Positions 56,629-64,000 of a DNA stretch of 64,000 nucleotides are shown one piece after another. A model generated the notes under the pieces. That model was not told where the DNA came from. It was given only the letters and a program-made list of their open reading frames with translations, and searched no databases. The stretch's first letter is position 1. Each line of letters begins with the position of its first letter. The DNA is from Aristophania vespae (GTDB taxonomy: Bacteria; Pseudomonadota; Alphaproteobacteria; Acetobacterales; Acetobacteraceae): NCBI RefSeq assembly GCF_009906835.1, contig NZ_CP047652.1, forward strand, positions 939,001 to 1,003,000, written 5' to 3'. The translations under genes and the position numbers were made by a program.

Positions 56629-57489
56629 ATGAACTTAATTATCATAATATACCTAATGAATAGCAACCATCTTTCCCATCGCCGCGTTCTTTCTGTAACT
56701 GGAAAAGATCGATTTACCTTTCTTCAGGGGCTAGTTACCGCCGATATTTTGGCTCTTAAGCCCGGTGAAATGAGTTTTTCGGCCTTTCTGACGCCTCAGG
56801 GCAAAATAAGAACGCTTTTTTATGTTTTTCATGCACAAGAGACTCTTTATCTCGACTGCTCGACTCATGAGGCTGATTCTTTTTTAAAACATTTGAGTCT
56901 TTTTAAATTAAGAGCTGATATTTCTCTTACTTTAACGGAACTTCATGTTTATGCCGGCGGACCAGCAGACACACCGCCCCACGATGCCATTATTACGTCC
57001 CCAGATAAAAGGGCCCCTTCAGCAGGATGGCGCTCTTTAAGTGCGACCACTCCTTCAAAATTAGGGGGCGGAGATCAAAACTGGCTGGAACGACGTTTGG
57101 AAAATGGCCTGCCAGAAAATGAAGACATTATTTTAGGTAAAACCATAGCTTTGGAAGCTAATTTGGATGGTCTCAACGCTGTTTCCTGGAGCAAGGGATG
57201 CTATATGGGGCAAGAAGTGACTGCACGTTCACATTATAGAGGGCTGATCAAAAGAAGAATTATTCCTGTCACCCTTCAAAGCGGTGCGTTTCCACCAGAA
57301 GGCGGGTACCTTTCTCTAAAAGATTCAGAAGATATTCCTCTTCTTTCTAGAAAAGAAAATAAGGCGTTAGTTATGTTACGAAGAGATTTCTGGACAAGTG
57401 AGTCTATCTCTTTCAACCATATTCCGGTTAAGGTCACGCCTGCCGACTGGTTCTTTAAAATCGTGTCTTCTGAAAGTTCTTCTTCATGA
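56629..57489 (+). CDS. ygfZ: YgfZ/CAF17-like tetrahydrofolate-binding protein
   Basis: 286 residues (277 from ATG at 56656). Signature SKGCYMGQEVTARSHYRG is the K-G-C-Y-x-G-Q-E motif of the GcvT-like family involved in iron-sulfur cluster enzyme maintenance. The N-terminus LSVTGKDRFTFLQGLVTADI is also typical. Neither start has a convincing ribosome binding site; 56656 gives a more usual N-terminus. Overlaps hisI by four bases. Confidence 0.88.
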   Translation: MNLIIIIYLMNSNHLSHRRVLSVTGKDRFTFLQGLVTADILALKPGEMSFSAFLTPQGKIRTLFYVFHAQETLYLDCSTHEADSFLKHLSLFKLRADISLTLTELHVYAGGPADTPPHDAIITSPDKRAPSAGWRSLSATTPSKLGGGDQNWLERRLENGLPENEDIILGKTIALEANLDGLNAVSWSKGCYMGQEVTARSHYRGLIKRRIIPVTLQSGAFPPEGGYLSLKDSEDIPLLSRKENKALVMLRRDFWTSESISFNHIPVKVTPADWFFKIVSSESSSS

Positions 57490-57911
57490 CCTGGCAAGCC
57501 CCCGATGAAATGAGCCTAAATTCCATTTTGCAAAATGTCAGATTTGACCAAAATGGTCTTATAGCAGCCATAGCTCAGGACGAAAATAAGACAATACTTA
57601 TGCTTGCCTGGATGAATTTGGAGGCTTTGAAAGAAACATTATTAACGGGACGCGTCTGCTATTATTCAAGAAGCAGACAGACATTATGGCGCAAGGGTGA
57701 AAGCTCAGGCCAGGTGCAAAAGTTACTTTCCGCTGCGCTTGATTGCGATGGCGATGCTTTACTTATGACTGTTATGCAAAAAGGTGTCGCCTGCCATACA
57801 GGACGCAAAAGCTGTTTTTATCAGGAAATTACCTCTCGCGGCCTAAAAGCTAACACAGCTCCAGAAATTGACCCCTCTGAACTTTATGGTTCAGAGGACA
57901 TCAAAAGGTAA
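57486..57911 (+). CDS. hisI: Phosphoribosyl-AMP cyclohydrolase
   Basis: Third step of histidine synthesis. 141 residues. Metal-binding motifs DCDGDALL (as D-x-D-x-D) and C-H-T-G-R-K-S-C-F-Y are present, and MLAWMNLEALKETL and YYSRSRQTLWRKGE with SSG are standard. Monofunctional, as in alphaproteobacteria; no HisE domain. Coupled to ygfZ by ATGA. Confidence 0.95.
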   Translation: MTWQAPDEMSLNSILQNVRFDQNGLIAAIAQDENKTILMLAWMNLEALKETLLTGRVCYYSRSRQTLWRKGESSGQVQKLLSAALDCDGDALLMTVMQKGVACHTGRKSCFYQEITSRGLKANTAPEIDPSELYGSEDIKR

Positions 57912-57931
57912 CAATCAAAACGACATCGTCA

Positions 57932-58795
57932 TTATAAAGCCGTTAATATGGAAGCATGATGGGCTATATGCTCTTCTATAAAACTTTGCACAAACCAATA
58001 TGAATGGTCATAATTTTGATGCCGCCGCAACGTTAATGGCTGGTTCACCTGGCGTGCTGTTTCTTCAAGAGCCTCTGGCTGAAGAATGGTAAGAAATTCA
58101 TCATTCAGCCCTTGATCAACCAGTATTTTACAAGGGTGACTATGCCCTGCTTTGAGCAATAAACAGGGGTCATAATGCTGCCATTCCTGTTTATTACCGC
58201 CAAAATAGGCTGCTGTTACTTTTTGCCCCCACTCTGTACGTGACGGTAAGCAAATAGGTGCAAAGGCTGAAACGCTTTTCCACTTTTCTGGTTGACGTAG
58301 GGCAAAGCCAAGAGCCCCCATTCCTCCCATTGAATGGCCCATTATACCGCATAATGCCGGATCTAAGGGGAAATTTTCTTCCAGAATTTTGGGTAATTCA
58401 TGCCCCACAAAGCTGGCCATTTTATAATGATGTGCCCAGGGCTCGGCCGTAGCATCAAGATAAAATCCAGCCCCTGTCCCCAGGTCAGAACTTTCATTTT
58501 CTTCTTTAATGTTTGTATCACGTGGAGATGTGTCAGGCGCTACAAGTGCTATACCCCATTTGGCAGCAAAACGTAGGGCATTTGCCTTAACCAGAAAATT
58601 CTCATAATTACTGGTCAACCCGGCAAGGGCATAAATCACTGGTACCTTATGACCATCTTGCGCCTGGGGTGGGAGATAAAGGCCAAAATTAGTTTTTACG
58701 CCCAAAGTTTTTGAGTTGAAGCGCAAAAATTGAAGCGTTCCGCCAAAACTAAAATGAGATTCAATAATTTCAAAATTATGCCTATTCATGATCAA
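57932..58795 (-). CDS. fghA: S-formylglutathione hydrolase
   Basis: Esterase-D-type alpha/beta hydrolase that releases formate from S-formylglutathione. 287 residues. Nucleophile Ser in [11 protein letters not shown] near residue 150, with [13 protein letters not shown] (oxyanion region) and the C-terminal catalytic His in NYDHSYWF. It overlaps the dehydrogenase gene by four bases and forms a formaldehyde detoxification operon. Confidence 0.95.
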   Translation of the reverse strand: MIMNRHNFEIIESHFSFGGTLQFLRFNSKTLGVKTNFGLYLPPQAQDGHKVPVIYALAGLTSNYENFLVKANALRFAAKWGIALVAPDTSPRDTNIKEENESSDLGTGAGFYLDATAEPWAHHYKMASFVGHELPKILEENFPLDPALCGIMGHSMGGMGALGFALRQPEKWKSVSAFAPICLPSRTEWGQKVTAAYFGGNKQEWQHYDPCLLLKAGHSHPCKILVDQGLNDEFLTILQPEALEETARQVNQPLTLRRHQNYDHSYWFVQSFIEEHIAHHASILTAL

Positions 58796-59907
58796 TACTC
58801 CACGACTGTACGAATACCCTCACCGCGCTCCATCATGTCAAAGCCTTTATTAATATTGTCCAAAGTCAGTTTCTGGGTGATTAAATCATCAATATTGATG
58901 CGCCCTTCCATATACCAGTCAACAATTTTTGGTACATCAGTGCGCCCTCTTGCTCCACCAAAAGCCGAGCCAATCCAACGTCGCCCCGTTATAAGCTGAA
59001 ATGGTCTTGTACTAATTTCCTGTCCTGCGCCAGCAACACCAATTACACAAGACACTCCCCACCCTCTATGAGCACTCTCAAGAGCCTGGCGCATGAGCTT
59101 TACATTTCCGACACACTCAAATGTATAATCCAGCCCACCATTTGTCATCTCTATGAGATGGCCTACTAATTCATCTTCACTGTTCAGATCTTTAGGATTT
59201 ACAAAATCTGTAAGGCCAAATTTACGCGCTATGGCTTCACGCTCTGGGTTTGTATCTATGCCAATAATACGTTTGGCCCCAGCCATTTTAGCGCCCTGAA
59301 TAACGTTAAGGCCAATACCGCCAAGTCCAAAAACAGCCACGCTAGACATAGGTTCAACCTTTGCTGTGAAAAGTACAGCACCGATACCTGTCGTAACGCC
59401 ACAACCAATATAACATACTTTGTCAAACGGAGCGTCGGAACGGATTTTTGCCAAAGCAATTTCGGGCATTACGGTGTAATTAGCAAATGTGGAGCAGCCC
59501 ATATAATGGTGCACCGGCTTACCTTTATAGGAAAAACGCGTCGTGCCATCGGGCATTACACCCTTTCCCTGGGTAGAGCGAATCGCAGTACATAAATTTG
59601 TTTTTCGCGACAAGCAGGAAGGGCACCCCCTGCATTCAGGGGTATAAAGCGGAATAACATGATCACCTGGCTTTAACGCCTTCACACCAGCACCAACCTC
59701 ACGGACAATTCCAGCACCTTCATGACCCAGAATTGAAGGAAACAAGCCTTCCGGATCTTTTCCTGAAAGCGTGAATTTATCTGTGTGACACAAGCCTGTT
59801 GCTTTAATTTCGACAAGAACCTCACCCTCTTGGGGACCTTCGAGCTGGACCGTATCAATAATTAGAGGTTTTCCGGCTTCAAGAGCCAGAGCTGCACGTA
59901 CGTCCAT
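58792..59907 (-). CDS. frmA: S-(hydroxymethyl)glutathione dehydrogenase / class III alcohol dehydrogenase
   Basis: 371 residues. Oxidises the glutathione adduct of formaldehyde. Zinc ligands: structural Cys cluster [15 protein letters not shown], catalytic [12 protein letters not shown] and [13 protein letters not shown] motif [12 protein letters not shown]. The signature [19 protein letters not shown] is class III. No frmR-type regulator nearby. Confidence 0.95.
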   Translation of the reverse strand: MDVRAALALEAGKPLIIDTVQLEGPQEGEVLVEIKATGLCHTDKFTLSGKDPEGLFPSILGHEGAGIVREVGAGVKALKPGDHVIPLYTPECRGCPSCLSRKTNLCTAIRSTQGKGVMPDGTTRFSYKGKPVHHYMGCSTFANYTVMPEIALAKIRSDAPFDKVCYIGCGVTTGIGAVLFTAKVEPMSSVAVFGLGGIGLNVIQGAKMAGAKRIIGIDTNPEREAIARKFGLTDFVNPKDLNSEDELVGHLIEMTNGGLDYTFECVGNVKLMRQALESAHRGWGVSCVIGVAGAGQEISTRPFQLITGRRWIGSAFGGARGRTDVPKIVDWYMEGRINIDDLITQKLTLDNINKGFDMMERGEGIRTVVEY

Positions 59908-60008
59908 AAATTGCTTTCCTTTCCGATATGTAACTATTGATAAAGGCCTTCTGCGTGTAAGCTACAGACCTGTTCATATAAACTGATAACATAGAGAGGA
60001 GAGCGCAT

Positions 60009-60884
60009 TTGGTTGTTAAACGTCGTTATGGGCTGACAATTCTCATCAAAGAAACACTACCCTCTCTCATAATACTAGCATTATGGGACTTTGTTGTGGT
60101 GATTCTCTTTCAGATTTACCACCAAACTTGGATGGAACAACCCGCCCTTCCCATCTCTCTTATGGGATCAGCTTTGGCTTTGTTTCTCGGTATTAGAAAT
60201 AATGCAGCATATGCCCGCTGGTGGGAGGGTCGAACCTTATGGGGTTCCATTACAAATAACTGCCGCTCTTTTGGGCGAGAGGTTGCTTCGCTTCTTAACG
60301 GACGGCCTGACCTTGCAAAAGCTATGGCAGCCTATCCTTACCTTTTAAAAGCCGCCCTTAGTGAAAGTGAAATTGGTGAAGAGGTGGGCACTTTATTATC
60401 CAAAGATATGCAACAACGGGTTTTTTCTTGCTCTAACAAGGCAAATGCTCTGCTTTATGAAATTGGAATAGAGGTCAGGAAAGAAGTTGATAAATACCAC
60501 ATAGATGGCGCTGTGCATGGCACGATTGATCGTATTTTATCCGACCTTGCCAATGCCCAAGGAGGGCTGGAGCGTATTCAGAAAACACCCCTGCCCATAC
60601 AGTACTCGGTATTACCTAACATTGTAACACATCTTTTTTGCATTATGTTGCCAATTACAGCAGTGCAAACTTTGGGATGGATTACTCCTTTAGGCTCAAG
60701 CATCATTGGTCTTTTATTCCAAATGCTTGATAGAAGTGGCCGTGATTTACAGGAACCTTTTAAAAGCACATCCCATGCCTTGCCGATGCTCAATATGTCA
60801 CGAACCATAGAACGTGACCTTCTGGAACCTCTAGGTTTAAAATCTCATCCTATGATACAACCACGCAACGGGGTACTACCATAA
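60009..60884 (+). CDS. Bestrophin-like (UPF0187) membrane protein
   Basis: 291 residues with four helix groups; RNNAAYARWWEGRTLWG and NNCRSFGREV are hallmarks of the bestrophin/UPF0187 family, whose members are pentameric ion channels. The start is TTG at 60009, supported by GAGGAGAG seven bases upstream. Stand-alone. Ion unknown. Confidence 0.88.
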   Translation: MVVKRRYGLTILIKETLPSLIILALWDFVVVILFQIYHQTWMEQPALPISLMGSALALFLGIRNNAAYARWWEGRTLWGSITNNCRSFGREVASLLNGRPDLAKAMAAYPYLLKAALSESEIGEEVGTLLSKDMQQRVFSCSNKANALLYEIGIEVRKEVDKYHIDGAVHGTIDRILSDLANAQGGLERIQKTPLPIQYSVLPNIVTHLFCIMLPITAVQTLGWITPLGSSIIGLLFQMLDRSGRDLQEPFKSTSHALPMLNMSRTIERDLLEPLGLKSHPMIQPRNGVLP

Positions 60885-60953
60885 AAGTAGTTTTGGTAAA
60901 GTACGAATAACCATTATGCAGACAAGACCCAATTTTTTTGCTATAAAGGCACA

Positions 60954-61544
60954 ATGAACAGCAATTTTAGAATGCCTCAAAGAGGCGGTGTAACCGAAGC
61001 TATGGCCCGCGCTGCTGCTGAACATACGGCACAACAAAAAGATCCCGGCCTAAAAAGCGATCCCTTTCAGGTTGGGGATTCGATTGTCTATGCGGCCCAT
61101 GGTGTTGGGCGCGTTGAGAGTATTGGTCAAGTCGAAGTTGCAGACACCATGATTGAGATGATTGAGATCTCTTTTCCTGGTAACCAGATGACCCTGCGTA
61201 TCCCTTTAGCCAAAGCGCGCAAATCCGGCCTACGCAAGATAGCTTCACGCGCTATTGTTGATAAAGCTATGGCTGTTGTGAAGGGCAAACCACATGTCAG
61301 CCGTGGTATGTGGGCACGCCGTGCAATTGCCTATCAAGAGAAAATTAACTCCGGTGATCTTATACAGATTGCAGAAGTTTTACGCGACCTAAGACGTAAC
61401 GTTGATAGTCTCGATGGTAGTTTTTCTGAACGCAAACTTTTTGAGGCTGCACAGGAACGTTTTGTTGCTGAGCTTGCCGTCCTAGAAAATAAAGACCCGG
61501 ACACGGTTTTAAGAGACCTAACAGAGACCATGAAAAGCGCCTAA
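60954..61544 (+). CDS. carD: CarD-family transcription regulator
   Basis: 196 residues. The N-terminal RNA polymerase interaction domain begins FQVGDSIVYAAHGVGRVESI and has IEMIEISFPGNQM then RIPLAK; the C-terminal helical domain ends in EKINSGDLIQIAEVLRDL then KLFEAAQERFVAELA. It stabilises RNA polymerase open complexes at housekeeping promoters. The ATG at 60954 follows AAAGGCAC; an N-terminal extension of about 45 residues precedes the domain, common in alphaproteobacteria. Confidence 0.92.
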   Translation: MNSNFRMPQRGGVTEAMARAAAEHTAQQKDPGLKSDPFQVGDSIVYAAHGVGRVESIGQVEVADTMIEMIEISFPGNQMTLRIPLAKARKSGLRKIASRAIVDKAMAVVKGKPHVSRGMWARRAIAYQEKINSGDLIQIAEVLRDLRRNVDSLDGSFSERKLFEAAQERFVAELAVLENKDPDTVLRDLTETMKSA

Positions 61545-61635
61545 ATTGTGCTTAGAGGTTGTGCCTTTTTACTGTGATCAGAATTATATTTGGCTTCTAA
61601 AATAACCTTTATCGGACTAAGGAGATTTTATCGCT

Positions 61636-62435
61636 ATGACGCTTTCTTTAAAGCCACGATTTAAAGGCCAAAAAGTTCTGATCACGGGTTCTTCTCAAGG
61701 AATTGGTGAAGCTATAGCGCATTTTTTCGCGAAAGAAGGTGCGCGCGTCGCCCTGAATGCGCGTCAGGAAGATAAACTTCTTGCTCTTAGAAAAAAGCTG
61801 GCCAAAGTACCAGAAGGTGAACATGTCATTGCTGCAGGTGACATATCTAAAGAAAAAGATGTAGAAGCCCTTTTTGCTAAAGCAATTAAAGAGCTTGGTG
61901 GTTTAGATATCATCATTAATAATGCCGGTTTTCTTATTAACGCCCCTTCTGATGAAATGACCTTATCAGACTTTGAAAGCGTCATGGCTGTTAATGTGAC
62001 CGGCGTGATGCTTTCTTCCCGCTATGCTCTTCAATATTGGCTCAAACACAACGTCAAAGGGCGTATTGTCGTAACGTCTTCAGTACATGAAACGATACCA
62101 AAACCAGGTTATTTGGGATATTCAGCCTCTAAGGGGCTGTAGGAAATATGGTCAGAACTTTGGCACTTGAATATGCCAGCCGTGGCATAAGGGTAAATAG
62201 CGTTGCCCCTGGAGCTATTGTAACACCCATGAATGATGCTTGGACAAAGGATCCAGAGCAATATAAAGCTGTTTCAGATCATATTCCAATGAAAAGACCT
62301 GGTAATAGTGACGAAATTGCAGCTGCTGTCGCCTTTCTGGCTTCAGAAGAAAGTAGCTATATAACAGGTCAAACACTTTATGTTGATGGTGGTTTGACGC
62401 TTTATGGTGATTTTGAGAAAAACTGGTCTTCATAA
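61636..62435 (+). CDS. SDR-family glucose 1-dehydrogenase-like oxidoreductase (one apparent frameshift)
   Basis: About 266 residues joined. Cofactor motif TGSSQGIGEAIA near residue 19, NNAGFL, catalytic Ser in TSSVHETIPKPG, Tyr-Lys in YSASKG, and the ending TGQTLYVDGGLTLYGDF. The S-S-V-H-E-x-I-P element points to the glucose 1-dehydrogenase branch; acetic acid bacteria have many such enzymes. The frame is lost at 62133: one more base in the four-G run gives SKGAVGNMVRTLALEYA. Ribosome binding site AAGGAGA precedes 61636. Confidence 0.88.
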
Positions 62436-62452
62436 TAATAGCAAAGACCTGG

Positions 62453-64000
62453 ATGGACTCTCATTTTTCAAATAATAACGTTTTAACTGCTCAAATTTCG
62501 TCTTTATTACATGACGGCCAAAAAGAGAGAGCCTCGATCTTAATAGAGCGCATTCCCCAGGAAGAAATACGCTCTTACTGGGAAGCCTGCCTGTTCTTTT
62601 ATGAAAATTCCTATCACAAAGCCGCTCAACATTTTAGAGCGGCCTCTCAATCAGGGTTTTCTTCGCCTTTAAAACATCTTCAACAACAGTTACAAAATAA
62701 CAATGAAGAGGAAGATTTTTTAAAGCTATTAGAGCATATTGAGGCTTCTGATGATATTTCACCTCACCTTATTGAACTAAAAGCAATGTCACTTATTCAG
62801 CTTCATCATCTTGAAGAGGCTGAAACTCTGATAAGACGTTCATTGAAGACTGGAAAATCCTCTTATCTTTTTCAGAGTGTTTTAGTCAGAATCTTGTGTG
62901 AAGAGGGTGCTTTTGGTGAAGCAATTTACCTACTCAATAAAATGCGGCAAGAACTCCCCCTTAATTGGGAAATACTTAATAATTTAGCCTGTATTTATAA
63001 TAATATTGGCAAGATGGAAGTAGCTCTTACGCTGTACGGCCACGCTATTCCTCTTGCGCCACAAGAAGCTCAATTAAGGCTTAATCATTCTATTGCCTTA
63101 TTAAAATCTGGACGTTTCTCTCAGGGATGGCAAGAACATGAATGGCGCCTGAAACTGCCATTTCATTCTAATCTTCCTCGAAAGAAAATTTTGCCTACCT
63201 TGTTGCCTGGGCAATCTTTGGCACATAAAAAAGTTCTTGTAACACAAGAAGAAGGGCTCGGTGACGGGCTCATGTATGCACGCTACCTCCCTCTTTTAGC
63301 TCAGACCGGCGCTATTATTCATGTTTGGGGAAGCGATCAGCTAGCTTCTTTAATTGAGCGCATTGAAGGTGTTTCTGTTTCGCAGGTTGGAGGCACCTGC
63401 CCGCCTTATGATTATCATTGCCCTTTTATCAGTTTGCCAAGGGCACTAAGTTTATATCCGTCAATGCCTTTTAATATATCTACGCCCTATCTTACCCTTT
63501 CTTCAAAGAAGAAAAATTATTGGCAAAAGAAGCTGCATTCAGTTCCAAAACACAAATTGCGTGTAGGGCTCGTATGGGCGGGCGGGATCCATAAAGATGA
63601 CCGCGCTTCCAGATTACTCGATTATCACCGTTCCATAGATTTAAAAACGCTTAAGCCCCTTTTTGGTGATCCTCTTATCCAGTTTTTTAGTCTACAAAAA
63701 GGCGAAAGAGCTTGCCAGCAGGCAGAATTCTCGGATCATATCATTGATTATATGAGTGAGTGTGAAACAATGGAGGATACCGCGGCCTTTATTGAAGCAC
63801 TTGATATTGTAATTACAGTCGATACCTCAATAGTTCACCTTGCCGGCGCCTTAGGTAAAGAAACTTTTTTAATGGATCGCTTTTGTAACTGTTGGCGCTG
63901 GGGATTTAACCAATCTCAAACCCCTTGGTATCCTTCTGTAAAAATATACCGCCAACCATATTTTAATGACTGGCCTAGTGTCGTAAACCTCATTAGCGCT
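62453..64000 (+). CDS. TPR plus glycosyltransferase-like protein, 3' end outside window
   Basis: The frame is open from ATG 62453 to the window edge, 516 codons without a stop. The first half is helical with TPR-like repeats (WEILNNLACIYNNIGKMEVA, YGHAIPLAPQEAQLRLNHS). The second half has the fold of heptosyltransferase-like GT-B enzymes: VLVTQEEGLGDGLMYARYLP, LRVGLVWAGG, ITVDTSIVHLAGALGK. These motifs are shared with GT9/ADP-heptose-LPS transferases and with the TPR-fused family common in proteobacteria. The C-terminus is missing. Acceptor and donor unknown; a role in envelope glycan or protein glycosylation is likely. Confidence 0.85.
   Translation, partial: MDSHFSNNNVLTAQISSLLHDGQKERASILIERIPQEEIRSYWEACLFFYENSYHKAAQHFRAASQSGFSSPLKHLQQQLQNNNEEEDFLKLLEHIEASDDISPHLIELKAMSLIQLHHLEEAETLIRRSLKTGKSSYLFQSVLVRILCEEGAFGEAIYLLNKMRQELPLNWEILNNLACIYNNIGKMEVALTLYGHAIPLAPQEAQLRLNHSIALLKSGRFSQGWQEHEWRLKLPFHSNLPRKKILPTLLPGQSLAHKKVLVTQEEGLGDGLMYARYLPLLAQTGAIIHVWGSDQLASLIERIEGVSVSQVGGTCPPYDYHCPFISLPRALSLYPSMPFNISTPYLTLSSKKKNYWQKKLHSVPKHKLRVGLVWAGGIHKDDRASRLLDYHRSIDLKTLKPLFGDPLIQFFSLQKGERACQQAEFSDHIIDYMSECETMEDTAAFIEALDIVITVDTSIVHLAGALGKETFLMDRFCNCWRWGFNQSQTPWYPSVKIYRQPYFNDWPSVVNLISA

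Overview
The window is a low-GC alphaproteobacterial chromosome segment. The dnaN-recF-gyrB order, the glmU-glmS pair, a bacterial serine palmitoyltransferase locus and the general gene content suggest an insect-associated acetic acid bacterium (Acetobacteraceae, Commensalibacter-like). That assignment is inference from gene content and base composition; no marker comparison was possible. Most genes are housekeeping or cell-envelope genes. Accessory DNA is concentrated at 2.2-6.9 kb, 9.4-9.7 kb, 15.7-16.5 kb and 18-21.9 kb.

Region by region. 0-2.2 kb: end of dnaN, then recF. 2.2-6.9 kb: a large, mostly non-coding block before gyrB. It holds a short type I-E-like CRISPR array without cas genes, a 7-bp tandem array, seven 135-bp tandem repeats with a 45-codon periodic open frame, one unknown small gene, a nested stem-loop, two inverted terminator-like hairpins about 2 kb apart, a scrap of gyrB and a 31-copy octamer array. 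6.9-13.9 kb: gyrB, a secreted DUF3108-like protein preceded by two decayed copies of its own N-terminus, glmU and glmS. 14-18.5 kb: LysE-type exporter, GNAT acetyltransferase, a 19-copy octamer array, an Fsr-type MFS pump and a secreted HbpS/GlcG-like protein. 18.7-20.8 kb: a DUF262/DUF1524 nuclease-like protein, possibly a lone defence gene. 21.9-28.2 kb: an antiporter with a cyclic-nucleotide-binding domain, a peptide transporter, bfr/bfd iron storage and alr.

28.4-40.5 kb is the most interesting locus. A fatty acyl-AMP/ACP ligase, a dedicated ACP and serine palmitoyltransferase start sphingolipid synthesis. Nearby are a diacylglycerol/ceramide-kinase-type lipid kinase, a nucleotidyltransferase-fold protein, a metallophosphoesterase, two LptF/LptG-like permeases, a sterol-desaturase-type hydroxylase, an NTP transferase, a protein resembling the N-terminal domain of plant glucosamine inositolphosphorylceramide transferase, and an inositol-monophosphatase-family enzyme. 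Together they read as a candidate pathway for making, decorating and exporting a phospho- or glyco-sphingolipid. 40.5-46 kb: SYLF lipoprotein, mltG and the fabD-fabG-acpP-fabF fatty-acid operon. 46-50.9 kb: OpuAC-like protein, M13 peptidase, ferritin-like protein and bioB. 51-56.6 kb: a translationally coupled minus-strand operon of a cyclase-like sensor, MlaE, an MlaF-like ATPase, MlaD and a TPR lipoprotein; both the ATPase and the cyclase domain appear to have lost key catalytic residues. 56.6-64 kb: ygfZ, hisI, glutathione-dependent formaldehyde detoxification, a bestrophin-like channel, carD, an SDR and a TPR-glycosyltransferase cut by the window edge.

Eight otherwise intact genes (gyrB, glmS, the antiporter, the GINT1-like gene, mltG, mlaE, the cyclase and the SDR) are each broken by what looks like one missing base in a run of identical bases. 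The uniformity points to homopolymer undercalling in the source assembly rather than real gene decay, so I annotate each as a single gene.
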